A stretch of DNA of 64,000 nt, from contig NZ_SSCL01000016.1 in NCBI RefSeq assembly GCF_005876955.1, positions 1-64,000 of the forward strand, read 5' to 3'. The translations under genes were made by a program, and so were the position numbers. The notes beneath the pieces are model-generated. The model worked only from the letters and a program-made list of their open reading frames with translations. It was not told the DNA's origin and did not search any database. The DNA is from Sinomonas gamaensis. GTDB taxonomy: Bacteria > Actinomycetota > Actinomycetes > Actinomycetales > Micrococcaceae. Below are positions 40,279-49,667 of this stretch, piece by piece. Each line of letters opens with the position of its first letter. Positions within the stretch are counted from its first letter, which is position 1.

Positions 40279-40834
40279 GGCTGGGCTGAGCCCAGCGAAG
40301 GTCGTCGAGGAGGCCGCGGCCTTGGCCGACGAAACCGGGTGGGACAACATCTCCCTGGCTGCCATCGCGGCCCGGTGCGGGGTCAAGCTGCCGAGCCTCT
40401 ACAAGCACATTGCCTCCCTCGAGGCGCTCCGGCTGGAAGTCAGCACCCTTGCGCTCCGCGAGCTGGCGACCGCGATGGCCGACGCCGTGCTCGGCAAATC
40501 CGGCAGCGACGCCGTACTCGCCCTTTCAGCCGCCTACCGCGGGTATGCGCTGGCGCATCCGGGGCGATACGCCGGGACCGTCGCTGCGCCGACCGGGGAG
40601 CACCAGGGTCAGCTTGAGGCCGCGGCCGCAGTGCTCCGGGTGGTCGAGGCGACCCTCGCGGGCTACGGCCTCACCGGGGACGACGCCGTCGACGCCGCCC
40701 GCGCGCTGCGGGCGGCCCTGCACGGCTTCGTCCACCTCGAAATCAACGACGCCTTCGGCCTGCCCGCCGACATCGACCGCAGCTACCGCCGCCTTGTCGA
40801 AGGCATCGACGCCGCGATGGCCAGTTGGGTTTAG
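40271..40834 (+). CDS. TetR family transcriptional regulator
   Basis: A 187-residue regulator: DNISLAAIAARCGVKLPSLY is the helix-turn-helix, and the C-terminal half fits the TetR_C WHG-type domain (RALRAALHGFVHLEINDAFG). The GTG at 40271 lies inside the hydrolase gene's end and is in phase with translational coupling. It probably represses the hydrolase operon through the 19-bp palindrome upstream. Its stop overlaps the flgE stop of the opposite strand within TTAG. Confidence 0.85.
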   Translation: MPRAGLSPAKVVEEAAALADETGWDNISLAAIAARCGVKLPSLYKHIASLEALRLEVSTLALRELATAMADAVLGKSGSDAVLALSAAYRGYALAHPGRYAGTVAAPTGEHQGQLEAAAAVLRVVEATLAGYGLTGDDAVDAARALRAALHGFVHLEINDAFGLPADIDRSYRRLVEGIDAAMASWV

Positions 40835-42006
40835 TGCTTCAGGTCCACCAATTCCTGCAGAACTTGATCAGACGTGGTGATGATGCGCGCATTCGCCTGG
40901 AAGCCGCGCTGGGCGACAATCAAATTCGTGAATTCCTGCGAAAGGTCAACGTTCGACATTTCCAAGGCGCCTCCCGTCAGCGTTCCGAATCCCGGCCCGC
41001 CAGCCTCGCCGACCTGCGGGTTCCCCGAATTCGCCGTGCTCGTGTAAGAAGATGCCCCTGCCTTCTCGAGGCCCTCCGGATTGGTGAATTTCGCAAGCGC
41101 CACTCGACCCACCACTTGCTTGACCCCGTTGCTGAATGCTCCGACAAGCGACCCGTCGTTGCCCAGTGTGAAGGACACCAGTGTGCCCGCAGCAGCGCCA
41201 TCTTGTCCGCTCGCAACGACCGTCGTCATCCCTGCGTAGCCGGTGACGGCTGCGAGGTCCACGGTCATTCCGCCCACCGCCAGCGAGCCGCCGGAGGTCA
41301 GCTTGCCGTTCGTGAACGCGAGCGAACCGCTGCCTGTGGCGCCGTTCGCGTCGGCCGCCGTGACGTCCCATCCGGTCCCCGTGCGAGTGAACGTCACCGC
41401 GAGATCCCGGGCCACGCCGCTGGCATCGAAGACGTGCACATCCCGCTCGAGGGCGGTGCCTGCGGCGGCATCAGAGGGGAGATTGCCGTCGAACGTGGCC
41501 CGTGTCGTGGCGATGGCGGGAACGGTGGCCGTGGGCGACAGGACGATGTTCCCGATCGGCGAGCCCGTGTTCACGGCGCCCGAGGCGTCGGCCGTCCAGC
41601 CCTGGAGCAGCGCGCCGTCGGCGCTCACGAGACGTCCGCCGGCGTCGAACTCGAACGACCCCGCGCGCGTGTAGAGCTGCTGCCCGCCACGGCTGGTCAC
41701 AAAGAAGCCGTCACCGGAGATCATCATGTCCGTCGCCTTGCCGGTGGACTGAGCCGAGCCCTGGTTGAAATTCGTGGTCACTGCGGCAACCTTCACACCA
41801 AGTCCGATCTGCGCAGGGTTCGTTCCGCCCGTCTCCGCCTGCGGACCCGACGCACCCTGAGTGAGCTGGGAAAGCGTGTCCTGGAATTCCGTCGAGGAGC
41901 CCTTGAACCCCGCGGTATTGACGTTGGCAATGTTATTGCCGGTCACGTCCAGCATGGTCTGGTGGGCGCGCAGGCCCGAAATGCCGGAGTAGAGCGAACG
42001 AAGCAT
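40831..42006 (-). CDS. flgE: Flagellar hook protein FlgE
   Basis: A 391-residue axial protein. MLRSLYSGISGLRAHQTMLD with TGNNIANVNTAGFKGS is the N-terminal rod/hook signature; the C-terminal SQEFTNLIVAQRGFQANARI is the matching coiled-coil end. The middle part is the hook-specific domain. It is the last gene of the flgB-flgE block. In related clusters flbD follows directly; here the TetR gene of the metabolic insert comes next, on the other strand, sharing stop-codon bases. Confidence 0.93.
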   Translation of the reverse strand: MLRSLYSGISGLRAHQTMLDVTGNNIANVNTAGFKGSSTEFQDTLSQLTQGASGPQAETGGTNPAQIGLGVKVAAVTTNFNQGSAQSTGKATDMMISGDGFFVTSRGGQQLYTRAGSFEFDAGGRLVSADGALLQGWTADASGAVNTGSPIGNIVLSPTATVPAIATTRATFDGNLPSDAAAGTALERDVHVFDASGVARDLAVTFTRTGTGWDVTAADANGATGSGSLAFTNGKLTSGGSLAVGGMTVDLAAVTGYAGMTTVVASGQDGAAAGTLVSFTLGNDGSLVGAFSNGVKQVVGRVALAKFTNPEGLEKAGASSYTSTANSGNPQVGEAGGPGFGTLTGGALEMSNVDLSQEFTNLIVAQRGFQANARIITTSDQVLQELVDLKH

Positions 42007-42029
42007 GGGAATGCCTTTCGGGTAAGGGC

Positions 42030-42449
42030 CTAAGCCTCGGTAATTCCGGTAATTGATCCCAGCGGAATGGACGCTCCGCCAATCGTGAGGGTCGGCGTCG
42101 AGCCGCTGTAGGAGACCGATCCGACCCTCCCGGCGCCAGCGGTCCCGTCGCCGGTCAGGTACGTGACGGCCTTGCCGATGAGCGCAGCGGCGGCGGCGCG
42201 TTGCTGGACGCTCAGCCCCTGCGCGCTGTCTGTGGCGAGTTGGGTGAGCTTCTCCATCATCGCGAGCTGCGTTGTCTGGCCGATCATCGCGTTCGTGTCC
42301 ATGGGCGAGCTCGGATCCTGGTTCTTGAGCTGGGTGACCAGGAGATCCATGAAAACGCTCGAGTCGAGCGCCTGCTTCGGTGTGCGCGTGGGCGTGGCGG
42401 AGGTCAAGCTCGTGATGCCCACCGGGCTGCTGACGGGACTGATGCTCAT
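42030..42449 (-). CDS. flgD: Hook assembly scaffold FlgD (short form)
   Basis: A 139-residue hook-cap protein. SSVFMDLLVTQLKNQDPSSP and MIGQTTQLAMMEKLTQLA are the FlgD N-terminal blocks. It ends after GSVSYSGSTPTLTIGGA and lacks the Tudor/fibronectin-like part of enteric FlgD (about 230 residues), like other short Gram-positive forms. The ATG at 42449 follows GGAAAG. Confidence 0.9.
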   Translation of the reverse strand: MSISPVSSPVGITSLTSATPTRTPKQALDSSVFMDLLVTQLKNQDPSSPMDTNAMIGQTTQLAMMEKLTQLATDSAQGLSVQQRAAAAALIGKAVTYLTGDGTAGAGRVGSVSYSGSTPTLTIGGASIPLGSITGITEA

Positions 42450-42489
42450 GGCTGCTTTCCTAATAGGGCTCTGGTTTCCTGATCGGGCT

Positions 42490-43617
42490 CTAAGCGAGGA
42501 TGTCGAGGCCCGCCGCGCTTCCAACCGGAAGAAACGGCGCGGCTCGCGCCGGGGAAGCCCGTGCCCCGAGCACTGCGCCGACTCCCTCTTCACGTCGCCC
42601 ACGCCGCCCGCTGTCGCGCGAGCCGTTTTCACTGCCGTCGCGCGCGCCTTCATGGGGAGTGTTGCGTTCGGAGAGGTCGAGAGTCGCGGCGAGCCCGGCG
42701 TCTGCCAAGTCCCGGCGCAGGTCCGGCAGCACCGCCTGAACGGCAGCCCGACCCGCGTCCGTCGGTGCAAACAGCTCGACTCTCAAGCCCTCGGCGCCGA
42801 TGTGCGCCTGCACCGTGACCGGCCCCAGATTCTCGGGAGTCACCTTGACCGTCATCACCTGCACCCCGGGCGCGCCGGCCGCGAGCGTGAAGATGGGCTT
42901 CGCCAGCTGAGGCGCCATCGGCACCGTGACGAGGTGGTGCGTTGGAGCCGGAGGATTCGGCACCGAGGGGGTGAGCGGCGCGAATGGCTGCGCGGTCACC
43001 ACAGGAAAAGCCGACGACGGCGGCAGCTCAGCTTGGCGGGCCAGCTCGGCCAAGGGGCCCGCTTCCGTTCGCGCCGCAGGCTCACTCTGCGCAGGCAGGT
43101 TCACCACACACTGTTCCGGCACCTTCGCGGGAACTAGCACAGCTGCGTCAGTGGGAACTGGCACACCCGCGCCAGTTGCCTGAGCAGGCCGGGGTTGATC
43201 CGGAAGTCCGGCCCCCAGCACCGGACCTCCGGAAGTTGTGGGGAGCTGCGCGGCTTGGGGTTTATTCCCCGGTAGGGCCGGAGCAGTAACCAAGACGGTC
43301 GCGGGAACCTGCGGCACCAGGATCCCCGAGGCAGCCAACATCCCCGAGGCAGCCAGCACCTCCGATGCCGTCAGCGAATCCGCGATCCCCTCCGCACTAG
43401 GATTCTCAGCCCGAAGAGGCATGTGCGCCGGCGCGTCGGGAGTCTGATCTGCCGACGAACCATCGGCGTCAGCTGCCGGGACCAGCGACGCAAGCGCCGC
43501 GGCGAACAGCTCGGAGGCAACGCCGTCGGCCGCGGAGGCAGCGGAGGCCGCGGAGGCGGCGCCCGGCACGCCAAGCAGGGGCAACGGCGTCGGCAGGGCG
43601 GGAAGCAACGCCGCCAT
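42490..43617 (-). CDS. fliK: Flagellar hook-length control protein FliK
   Basis: A 375-residue protein, very rich in Ala and Pro for the first about 240 residues, consistent with the flexible molecular-ruler part. The C-terminal domain (about 245-340) contains VMTVKVTPENLGPVTVQAHI, the LxPxxLGxVxV motif that contacts FlhB. The ATG shares bases with the stop of the upstream gene (TGATG). The tail is strongly Arg/Gly-rich. Confidence 0.88.
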   Translation of the reverse strand: MAALLPALPTPLPLLGVPGAASAASAASAADGVASELFAAALASLVPAADADGSSADQTPDAPAHMPLRAENPSAEGIADSLTASEVLAASGMLAASGILVPQVPATVLVTAPALPGNKPQAAQLPTTSGGPVLGAGLPDQPRPAQATGAGVPVPTDAAVLVPAKVPEQCVVNLPAQSEPAARTEAGPLAELARQAELPPSSAFPVVTAQPFAPLTPSVPNPPAPTHHLVTVPMAPQLAKPIFTLAAGAPGVQVMTVKVTPENLGPVTVQAHIGAEGLRVELFAPTDAGRAAVQAVLPDLRRDLADAGLAATLDLSERNTPHEGARDGSENGSRDSGRRGRREEGVGAVLGARASPARAAPFLPVGSAAGLDILA

Positions 43618-44654
43618 CAGGCCCCCGTCCTGGAGAGGGCAGAGACGATCTGGCGCGCCTGGCCCTCCCATTTCGCGTACGCCTCGGGGTACGCGGAGCG
43701 CTGCACGGACTGGTCGGCGGCGGCGACGGACATGCTCTGCCAATCCGGGATTGCGGTGAGCCGGTCGAGGAACCTGTCCGTGGACTTCACGGGATCCATG
43801 GCGTCAGCGACGGTTCCCCACGAGTAGGCATTCCCGTTGACCTGCTGCTGGAACAGCCCCACCGAGTACCCGTCGGTCCCGACCGCCGACTGGTCGGGCG
43901 CGAGCGCCTGCGATCCCGCAACCTTAGGGTTCCAGTACATCCGGAGCGAGGATTCCTGAAGTGCCGTCGAGATCGCGTCGACGGCGGCCTGCGACGGCAG
44001 CCCGCGAGCACGGACGCGGTCCACGATTGTCTGGGCGTATTGCGTCTGGCTCGCGTCGAGCCCGGCGGGCGACGACGACGGCGTGGCTGGTGAATCCGGC
44101 ACGATCCGGCGGATGGCCGTGAGGTTCGAGTACTTCTCCCACGCGTCCCGCACCTGGATCGTCTTCCCTGGCACGGGCGCATCAATGGCCTTGCCGTTGC
44201 CGAGGTAGATCGCGACGTGCTCCCCGCCGAAGCTCACCAGCAGGTCGCCGGGCTTTGCATCGGCGAGCGACGGGACGGGAGTGCCCGCCTGCATCTGGTC
44301 GTGCACCACTCGCGGGAGCGAAATCCCTAGGTCCTTGTAGACGCGTTGGACAAAGCCCGAGCAGTCGAGGCCCTTCGACGGATCCGTCCCGCCCCAGAGA
44401 TACGGCACTCCCACGTACTTCTGGGCGGCAGCGGCAACCTGATCCCCGGTGACCGCACCCGCAGCGGAGGCGCCATTCGCGCGTGGGGCGATGGCCGCCG
44501 TCGTGCTCGAGACCGCGTCGGCGAGGGCCTGCCCGAAGTCGCTGCTCGCTGACGCAGGCGCCGGACCGTCCTTGGTGCGCGAGGCCGAGTCGGCGAGCTG
44601 GACGAGAGTCGACTGGATCTGCGAGACGCGCCCGAGCGCGTCGACCATACTCAT
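43617..44654 (-). CDS. NlpC/P60 peptidase with lysozyme-like C-terminal domain, flagellar
   Basis: A 345-residue protein in the flagellar operon between fliJ and fliK. Residues about 70-175 form an NlpC/P60 domain: YVGVPYLWGGTDPSKGLDCS with catalytic Cys98, and GEHVAIYLGNGKAID with His146. Residues about 200-345 resemble a lysozyme-like or transglycosylase fold (AISTALQESSLRMYWNP, SVGLFQQQ). It has no signal peptide, so it is probably exported by the flagellar apparatus, as FlgJ is, to open the wall for the rod. ATGA overlap with fliJ. Confidence 0.85.
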   Translation of the reverse strand: MSMVDALGRVSQIQSTLVQLADSASRTKDGPAPASASSDFGQALADAVSSTTAAIAPRANGASAAGAVTGDQVAAAAQKYVGVPYLWGGTDPSKGLDCSGFVQRVYKDLGISLPRVVHDQMQAGTPVPSLADAKPGDLLVSFGGEHVAIYLGNGKAIDAPVPGKTIQVRDAWEKYSNLTAIRRIVPDSPATPSSSPAGLDASQTQYAQTIVDRVRARGLPSQAAVDAISTALQESSLRMYWNPKVAGSQALAPDQSAVGTDGYSVGLFQQQVNGNAYSWGTVADAMDPVKSTDRFLDRLTAIPDWQSMSVAAADQSVQRSAYPEAYAKWEGQARQIVSALSRTGA

Positions 44655-45070
44655 CGGGCAGCTCCCCGGCGGGCGCTTGAGAGCTCGTCGAGCACGTTCT
44701 GCTCGGCGGCGAGGTCGGCGGCCGCGGCCTCTGCGGCGTGCCGTGCCTCGAGCTTCTCTAGCCCGAGGGTCCGGGCGCGTGCCGCCGCAAGGTCGTGCTG
44801 CGCGAGTTCGGCGTCTGCGTCGGCGAGCGCGGTGAGCGCCTCGAGCTCCGCGAGCAGGCTTGACGAGGCGGAGCGGGCGGCGGCGATGGCGCGCAGCGAG
44901 GCAGCGTCAGCGGCCTCCGAGGGCAGGCGCTCCGCCTCGGCGAGCGCGGCGTCCTTGCGCGCGGCCACGGCCCGGAGCTGGGCGTTGACGGCGCCGAGGT
45001 GCGCGGCGGCCTGGTCCTGCTCGAGGCGGCGGAGCCGGAGCAGGCCGGTGAGGGGGAATTGTCGGCTCAT
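44651..45070 (-). CDS. fliJ: Flagellar export chaperone FliJ
   Basis: A 139-residue, almost entirely coiled-coil protein (Ala, Glu and Leu rich), starting MSRQFPLTGLLRLRRLEQDQ, as FliJ does. It would insert into the FliI hexamer and link it to FlhA. It overlaps the genes on both sides by 4 bases. Identification rests on fold type, start and position between fliI and fliK. Confidence 0.85.
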   Translation of the reverse strand: MSRQFPLTGLLRLRRLEQDQAAAHLGAVNAQLRAVAARKDAALAEAERLPSEAADAASLRAIAAARSASSSLLAELEALTALADADAELAQHDLAAARARTLGLEKLEARHAAEAAAADLAAEQNVLDELSSARRGAAR

Positions 45071-46404
45071 CGTGCACCTCCGAGGATCGTGGTCAGCTGG
45101 TCGAGCCTGGCCCAGGCTTCGGCCATCCGCGTCTGCTCGCCGAGGCCTTGCCGCAAGAACGCGTCGATCTCCGCCTCGTGCGCGAGGGCCGCGTCCACGA
45201 GCGGATTGCTGCCCGCTCTGTAGGCGCCGACGTCGATGAGGTCCTGGGCCGCCTTCCGTGCCGCGAGCACGCGTCGCAGTTCTGCGGCGAGCGCCTGGTT
45301 CTCGCCGGAGTTGACCTTGGACGCCACCCGCGAGACTGAGCCGAGCACGTCGATCGGCGGGTAATGCCCGGCGACCGCGAGTCGGCGATCCAGCACCACG
45401 TGGCCGTCGAGGATCGAGCGGGCGGCGTCGGCCACGGGCTCGTTGTGGTCGTCTCCGTCCACGAGCACGGTGTAGATCCCGGTGACGGATCCCGTGGCTC
45501 CCGTCCCGGCTCGCCCGAGCAGTCGGGCGAGGAGTGCGAAGGTCGACGGCGGGTACCCGCGCGTCGCCGGCGGCTCGCCTGCGGAGAGTCCCACCTCGCG
45601 CTGGGCCATGGCCACGCGGGTGAGCGAATCCATCATGAGCACCGCGTGCGCGCCGCGGTCGCGGAACGACTCGGCGATGCGCGTCGCGGTGAACGCGGCT
45701 CGGAGGCGCATGAGCGCGGGCTCGTCGGAGGTCGCGACGACGACGACCGAGCAGGCGAGGCCTTCGGCCCCCAGATCGTCGTCGAGGAACTCGCGTACCT
45801 CGCGGCCGCGCTCCCCCACGAGCGCGATGACGGACACCTCGGCCTCCGTTCCCCGCGCGATCATCGACAGCAAGGAGGACTTCCCCACCCCCGAACCAGC
45901 GAAGAGGCCAAGCCGCTGACCGCGTCCAAGGGTCGTGAGCGTGTCGAGGGCGCGGACGCCCGTCTGGAGCGGGGTGTCGATCCGTGCACGCTGCAGAGGT
46001 GACGGAGCATCATGGTCGAGGGGCACGCGCTCACCGGGGCGCATCCCCTTCCCGTCGATCGGCCCGAGGCTATCGATCGGCCTTCCGAGCCCGTCGAGGA
46101 CGCGGCCAACCAGCGCGCCTCCCGTCGGGACCAGCACGGCTCCGCGGCGGGCCCGCACCCGGTCGCCGGGCCGGACCCCGGCCAGTCGGCCCAGCGGCAT
46201 GCAGCGCAGCGAGCCCCGCGCGGTGGCGACGACCTCCGCTTCAACGCTCCGGGCACGGTTGCCGCCGTCGGCCGTTTCGATGGCGACGACGTCGCCCACA
46301 CCGCACCCGAGCCCCTCCACCTCGAGCCCGAGGCCCACCACGGAGGTCACCACACCGCTCCGTTCCGGTGCGGCGGCGGCGAGCGCGCCTGGGAGGCCCC
46401 TCAC
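45067..46404 (-). CDS. fliI: Flagellum-specific ATPase FliI
   Basis: A 445-residue F1-beta-like ATPase. Walker A is GSGVGKSS (170-177, Lys175), Walker B VLMMDSLTRVA; ALVGERGREVREF and GLSAGEPPATRGYPPSTFAL are FliI-specific blocks. It energises export with FliH and FliJ. GTG start overlaps fliH (GTGA). Confidence 0.95.
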   Translation of the reverse strand: MRGLPGALAAAAPERSGVVTSVVGLGLEVEGLGCGVGDVVAIETADGGNRARSVEAEVVATARGSLRCMPLGRLAGVRPGDRVRARRGAVLVPTGGALVGRVLDGLGRPIDSLGPIDGKGMRPGERVPLDHDAPSPLQRARIDTPLQTGVRALDTLTTLGRGQRLGLFAGSGVGKSSLLSMIARGTEAEVSVIALVGERGREVREFLDDDLGAEGLACSVVVVATSDEPALMRLRAAFTATRIAESFRDRGAHAVLMMDSLTRVAMAQREVGLSAGEPPATRGYPPSTFALLARLLGRAGTGATGSVTGIYTVLVDGDDHNEPVADAARSILDGHVVLDRRLAVAGHYPPIDVLGSVSRVASKVNSGENQALAAELRRVLAARKAAQDLIDVGAYRAGSNPLVDAALAHEAEIDAFLRQGLGEQTRMAEAWARLDQLTTILGGAR

Positions 46405-47033
46405 AGGGTCACCCCCGCGAGCGCCGCCCGGGCCCGCTCGAGCGCCGAGCCGATGCGCGCGTCGAGCTCGCCGTCGGGATACTCGGCGACGGCGTCGCCT
46501 CGGGCCAAGGACGGGTCGGGCACCCAGGTGACCTGCGCCGTCGTCGTCATTGTTGTTGTCCTCAATGTCGGGGCAAGCTCCGTTTCAAGCAGCGCGAGAT
46601 CGGCCGGATGCAGGTGCACCGCCACTGCAGCCTCGGAATCCGGCGCCGAGAGCGCGCGCTTGAGCGCGGCTTTCGCGCCGGTCGCGGCGTCGGACAGCTC
46701 GCTGCCCAGGATCGCCTCGGCGAGTGCGATGGCGGCAGCCGCCAACTCGTCGTCGGCCTCCAGGAGGATGGGAGCGGTGCGGGCATGCAGCGCGGCCGCT
46801 GCGGACTCGAGGAGCACGACGGCGGAGGCGAGGCGGCGCTGCCCCTCCTCGCGGGCGGCGGCGTGCTGGGCTTCGAGCTCGGCCCGGAGCACCCGCGCTT
46901 CTGCCTCCGCCTTGCGCAGCCCGGCCGCGTAGCCGGCGGCGTGGCCGCGTGTGAAGCCTTCGCTCTCGTTCGCGCCGTGGATCGCGGGGAACGTGACAGT
47001 GCGGGGCTGAGCCGCCTCGACGTCAGTAGACAA
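46401..47033 (-). CDS. fliH: Flagellar assembly protein FliH
   Basis: A 210-residue protein. A coiled-coil N-terminal half (AAGYAAGLRKAEAEARVLRA) contains the GxxxG-like spacing of FliH; the C-terminal half (VHLHPADLALLETELAPTL, ARGDAVAEYPDGELDARIGS) is the V-ATPase-E-like domain that binds FliI. It overlaps fliG by 11 bases and fliI by 4. Confidence 0.9.
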   Translation of the reverse strand: MSTDVEAAQPRTVTFPAIHGANESEGFTRGHAAGYAAGLRKAEAEARVLRAELEAQHAAAREEGQRRLASAVVLLESAAAALHARTAPILLEADDELAAAAIALAEAILGSELSDAATGAKAALKRALSAPDSEAAVAVHLHPADLALLETELAPTLRTTTMTTTAQVTWVPDPSLARGDAVAEYPDGELDARIGSALERARAALAGVTL

Positions 47034-48051
47034 TCTCGTCCTCCTCCCCGCGTCGTACGGTGATGGTGCCCGAGGCCTCGAGTTCGCGGATCGTGCGGAC
47101 GATCGACGCGCGCGCCTCCTGCACCTCCGAGGCGCGAACCGGCCCGACCGCCGTGATCTCCGATTGGAGGATCTCGCGGTTGCGATCCGAGACGTTGCTG
47201 TTGATCGCGTCGAGCAGGGGCTGAGCGGCGCCCTTCATCGCCCGGGCGAGGACGCCGGCGTCGATCCCGCGCAGGATCTGCTGGATGTCACGGGACTCGA
47301 GCTTCACGATGTCCGCGAACGTGAGCATCTTGGAGCGGACCTCCTCGGCAAGTTCGGGGTCCTTCTGCTCGAGCCCGTCCAAGACGGCCCGTTCCGTGCC
47401 GATGTCGGAGCGGTTGATGATGTCCACGAGGGGCTGCACGCCGCCGACGATCTCGGCATGGCTCCGCCCTGCTGCCACGGCCGTTCCCGTCCGCGCCTTG
47501 AGGCTTTCCGCGATGATCGTCACAGCCTCGGGCGTCGCGGAACCCATGGTGGCGAGGGCGTGGGCCACCTCGATCGCCTGCCCCTCCCCCAGCCCGGCCA
47601 TGACCGCGGAGGCCTTCTCCGGCCGGAGATGGGCGAGCACGAGCGCGATGGTCTCGGGGAGCTCGCCGTCGAGCAGCGTCAGGAGCTGGGACGGCTCGAC
47701 CGTGTCGAGGAACTCGAAGGACTTCCCCGCCATCGTCGACGCGAGCCGGCCCATGACTCCGGCGGCCTTGTCGGCGCCGAATGAGGACTCGAGGAGCCCC
47801 GCTGCGAGGTCGCGCCCCCCGCGCGTGGTCCTTCGCCCGGCGACGGCGATGTCGTGGAATTCAGCGATGACCTTATCCGAAACCGCCGCCTCGACCCGGT
47901 TCAGCCGCACGATCTCCGCGGCGATGTCCTCGGCCTCGGACTCGCTGAAGTGGGCCATGACCTTCGCCGCGTTCTCCGGGCTCATCTGCATGAGCACGAT
48001 TGCAGCTTTCTGCGTTCCCGTGAGCTGCTGCTCGAGGGCCAAGGGGGTCAT
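47023..48051 (-). CDS. fliG: Flagellar motor switch protein FliG
   Basis: A 342-residue C-ring protein. LTGTQKAAIVLMQMSPENAA starts the N-domain; the middle EHPQ-like motif region and the C-terminal MLTFADIVKLESRDIQQILR with the charged torque helix are typical. The tail ends in acidic EEDEIVY. It connects FliF to FliM and receives MotA torque. ATGA overlap with fliF. Confidence 0.95.
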   Translation of the reverse strand: MTPLALEQQLTGTQKAAIVLMQMSPENAAKVMAHFSESEAEDIAAEIVRLNRVEAAVSDKVIAEFHDIAVAGRRTTRGGRDLAAGLLESSFGADKAAGVMGRLASTMAGKSFEFLDTVEPSQLLTLLDGELPETIALVLAHLRPEKASAVMAGLGEGQAIEVAHALATMGSATPEAVTIIAESLKARTGTAVAAGRSHAEIVGGVQPLVDIINRSDIGTERAVLDGLEQKDPELAEEVRSKMLTFADIVKLESRDIQQILRGIDAGVLARAMKGAAQPLLDAINSNVSDRNREILQSEITAVGPVRASEVQEARASIVRTIRELEASGTITVRRGEEDEIVY

Positions 48052-49667
48052 ACGCCAGCCCGGTCGTCCATGAGGCCGCGCAGGAACTCGGCGGTCTTCT
48101 GCGGATCCACGGCCCCGAGGCGGTCCACCTGCGCGCGACGGCGCTCGGCGTCGAGGACTTCGGTGCCCGGATCTGGGAGGGCCGGGAGCGGCTCGGGGAC
48201 GGGGAGGGCCACCGTCGGGGCCGCCTCGATCACGGCCGGCTGGGGCAGCTCGTCATAGATGATGTCGCCGCCCAGATCGATCGGCTCGCGGACGGCCGCG
48301 CGGCGGGCGCGCAACCACAGCAGCACTGCCACGAGGAGGATCGCGAGCAGTGCAATGCCGGCCCACATGATGTTGGACCACAGAGCTGCCTGCGCCTTCG
48401 CGGCCTCATCGGCCTGCTGCTGCGCGAGGGCGGCCTTCGCCTGGTCCGCTGCCGCGGTGCTGAACGGAACCACCTGCACCGAGAGAATGTCGCCGCGCTG
48501 GGAGTCGATGCCGGCCGCTGCCGAGACGAGCGAGTTGAGGTTCTGGAGGTTGATGCCCTGCGCCGCGGCCTGGTTGATGGCGACCGAGACGGACTGCTTC
48601 TTGAGCGCGCCGGCGGGAATCGTGCGATCCTCAGTGACCTTGTCGACCGCGTTGTCCTTGGTATCCGTGGTGGAGTCGTAGGTGCCGTTGCCCGAGGTGC
48701 CCGGTGTGCTCGTCCCCGACGGCACGCTGATGTTGTCCGGGCCGAGCACGCCCGAGGCCCCGTTCGCTCCCGTGCCCGTGTACTTCTCGGTCTTCGTGGA
48801 CTGGCTCAGGGGCGCGGTGTTGTTGGCGCTCGAGAACGTCTCCGACTTCTGCTGCGCAGACTGCTGGTTCACGTCGGGGATGACCGCGACCGTGGCGTTG
48901 CCGGGTCCGAGCACGCGGTCGAGGACGGCCTGGACCGCGGACTGCGTGCGCTGCTGATAATCGGAGGCGAGCTTGGTGCTGTTGCCCGTGGTGCCGGTGC
49001 CGACGGCGGAGAGCACGTTGCCCTGCGAGTCCACCACGGAGACGTCGGTTGCCTTCATCCCCGGCATCGAGGCGCTCGTGAGGTGGACGATCGCGTCGAC
49101 CCTGTCGCTCGACAACGTCACCCCGGGTTGGGTCTGGACGAACACCGAGGCGGTGGGGTCCGTCTTCTGGGACGTGAAGACAGACTTGTCCGGCAGGGCG
49201 AGCTGGACGCTCGCCGATTTCACGCCGTCGAGGTGAGAGATCGTCGTCGCCAGCTCGCCTTCGATGGCGCGCTTGTAGGTAACGTCCTGCTGGAACTGGG
49301 ACGAAGTGACGCCCATCTTGTCGAGCAGCGAGTAGCCGGTCGCGGGCGCGGCGGGGAGGCCGGCCGAGGCGGCCTTGAGGCGCTCGTCGTAGACCTTCTC
49401 CTGCGGCACGAGGACCGTGGAGCCGCCGTCGGCCAGCTCGTAGGGCACGTTGTCCTTGGCGAGCTGCTGGACCACGGCACTTGCGTCCGAGCTCTGAAGC
49501 CCTGTGAAGAGTGGCGCGTAGCTGGGCTTCGTGAGCCACGACGTCAGGGCAAAGCCGCCGAGCGCGAGCACGGCGAGTCCGATGATCGCAACAGTGCGCT
49601 GGCCGACCGTGAAGCCCTGGACCGTCGCGCTGAGGCGACGGAGCGCGGCAGTGATGAACGGCGGCAT
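48048..49667 (-). CDS. fliF: Flagellar MS-ring protein FliF
   Basis: A 539-residue membrane-ring protein. Transmembrane helices at about 25-47 and 435-456 flank a periplasmic region with YAPLFTGLQSSDASAVVQQL, VPQEKVYDERLKAASAGLP and ASVQLALPDKSVF. The short cytoplasmic tail (AEFLRGLMDDRAGV) binds FliG. The ATG overlaps the fliE stop by one base. Confidence 0.95.
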   Translation of the reverse strand: MPPFITAALRRLSATVQGFTVGQRTVAIIGLAVLALGGFALTSWLTKPSYAPLFTGLQSSDASAVVQQLAKDNVPYELADGGSTVLVPQEKVYDERLKAASAGLPAAPATGYSLLDKMGVTSSQFQQDVTYKRAIEGELATTISHLDGVKSASVQLALPDKSVFTSQKTDPTASVFVQTQPGVTLSSDRVDAIVHLTSASMPGMKATDVSVVDSQGNVLSAVGTGTTGNSTKLASDYQQRTQSAVQAVLDRVLGPGNATVAVIPDVNQQSAQQKSETFSSANNTAPLSQSTKTEKYTGTGANGASGVLGPDNISVPSGTSTPGTSGNGTYDSTTDTKDNAVDKVTEDRTIPAGALKKQSVSVAINQAAAQGINLQNLNSLVSAAAGIDSQRGDILSVQVVPFSTAAADQAKAALAQQQADEAAKAQAALWSNIMWAGIALLAILLVAVLLWLRARRAAVREPIDLGGDIIYDELPQPAVIEAAPTVALPVPEPLPALPDPGTEVLDAERRRAQVDRLGAVDPQKTAEFLRGLMDDRAGV

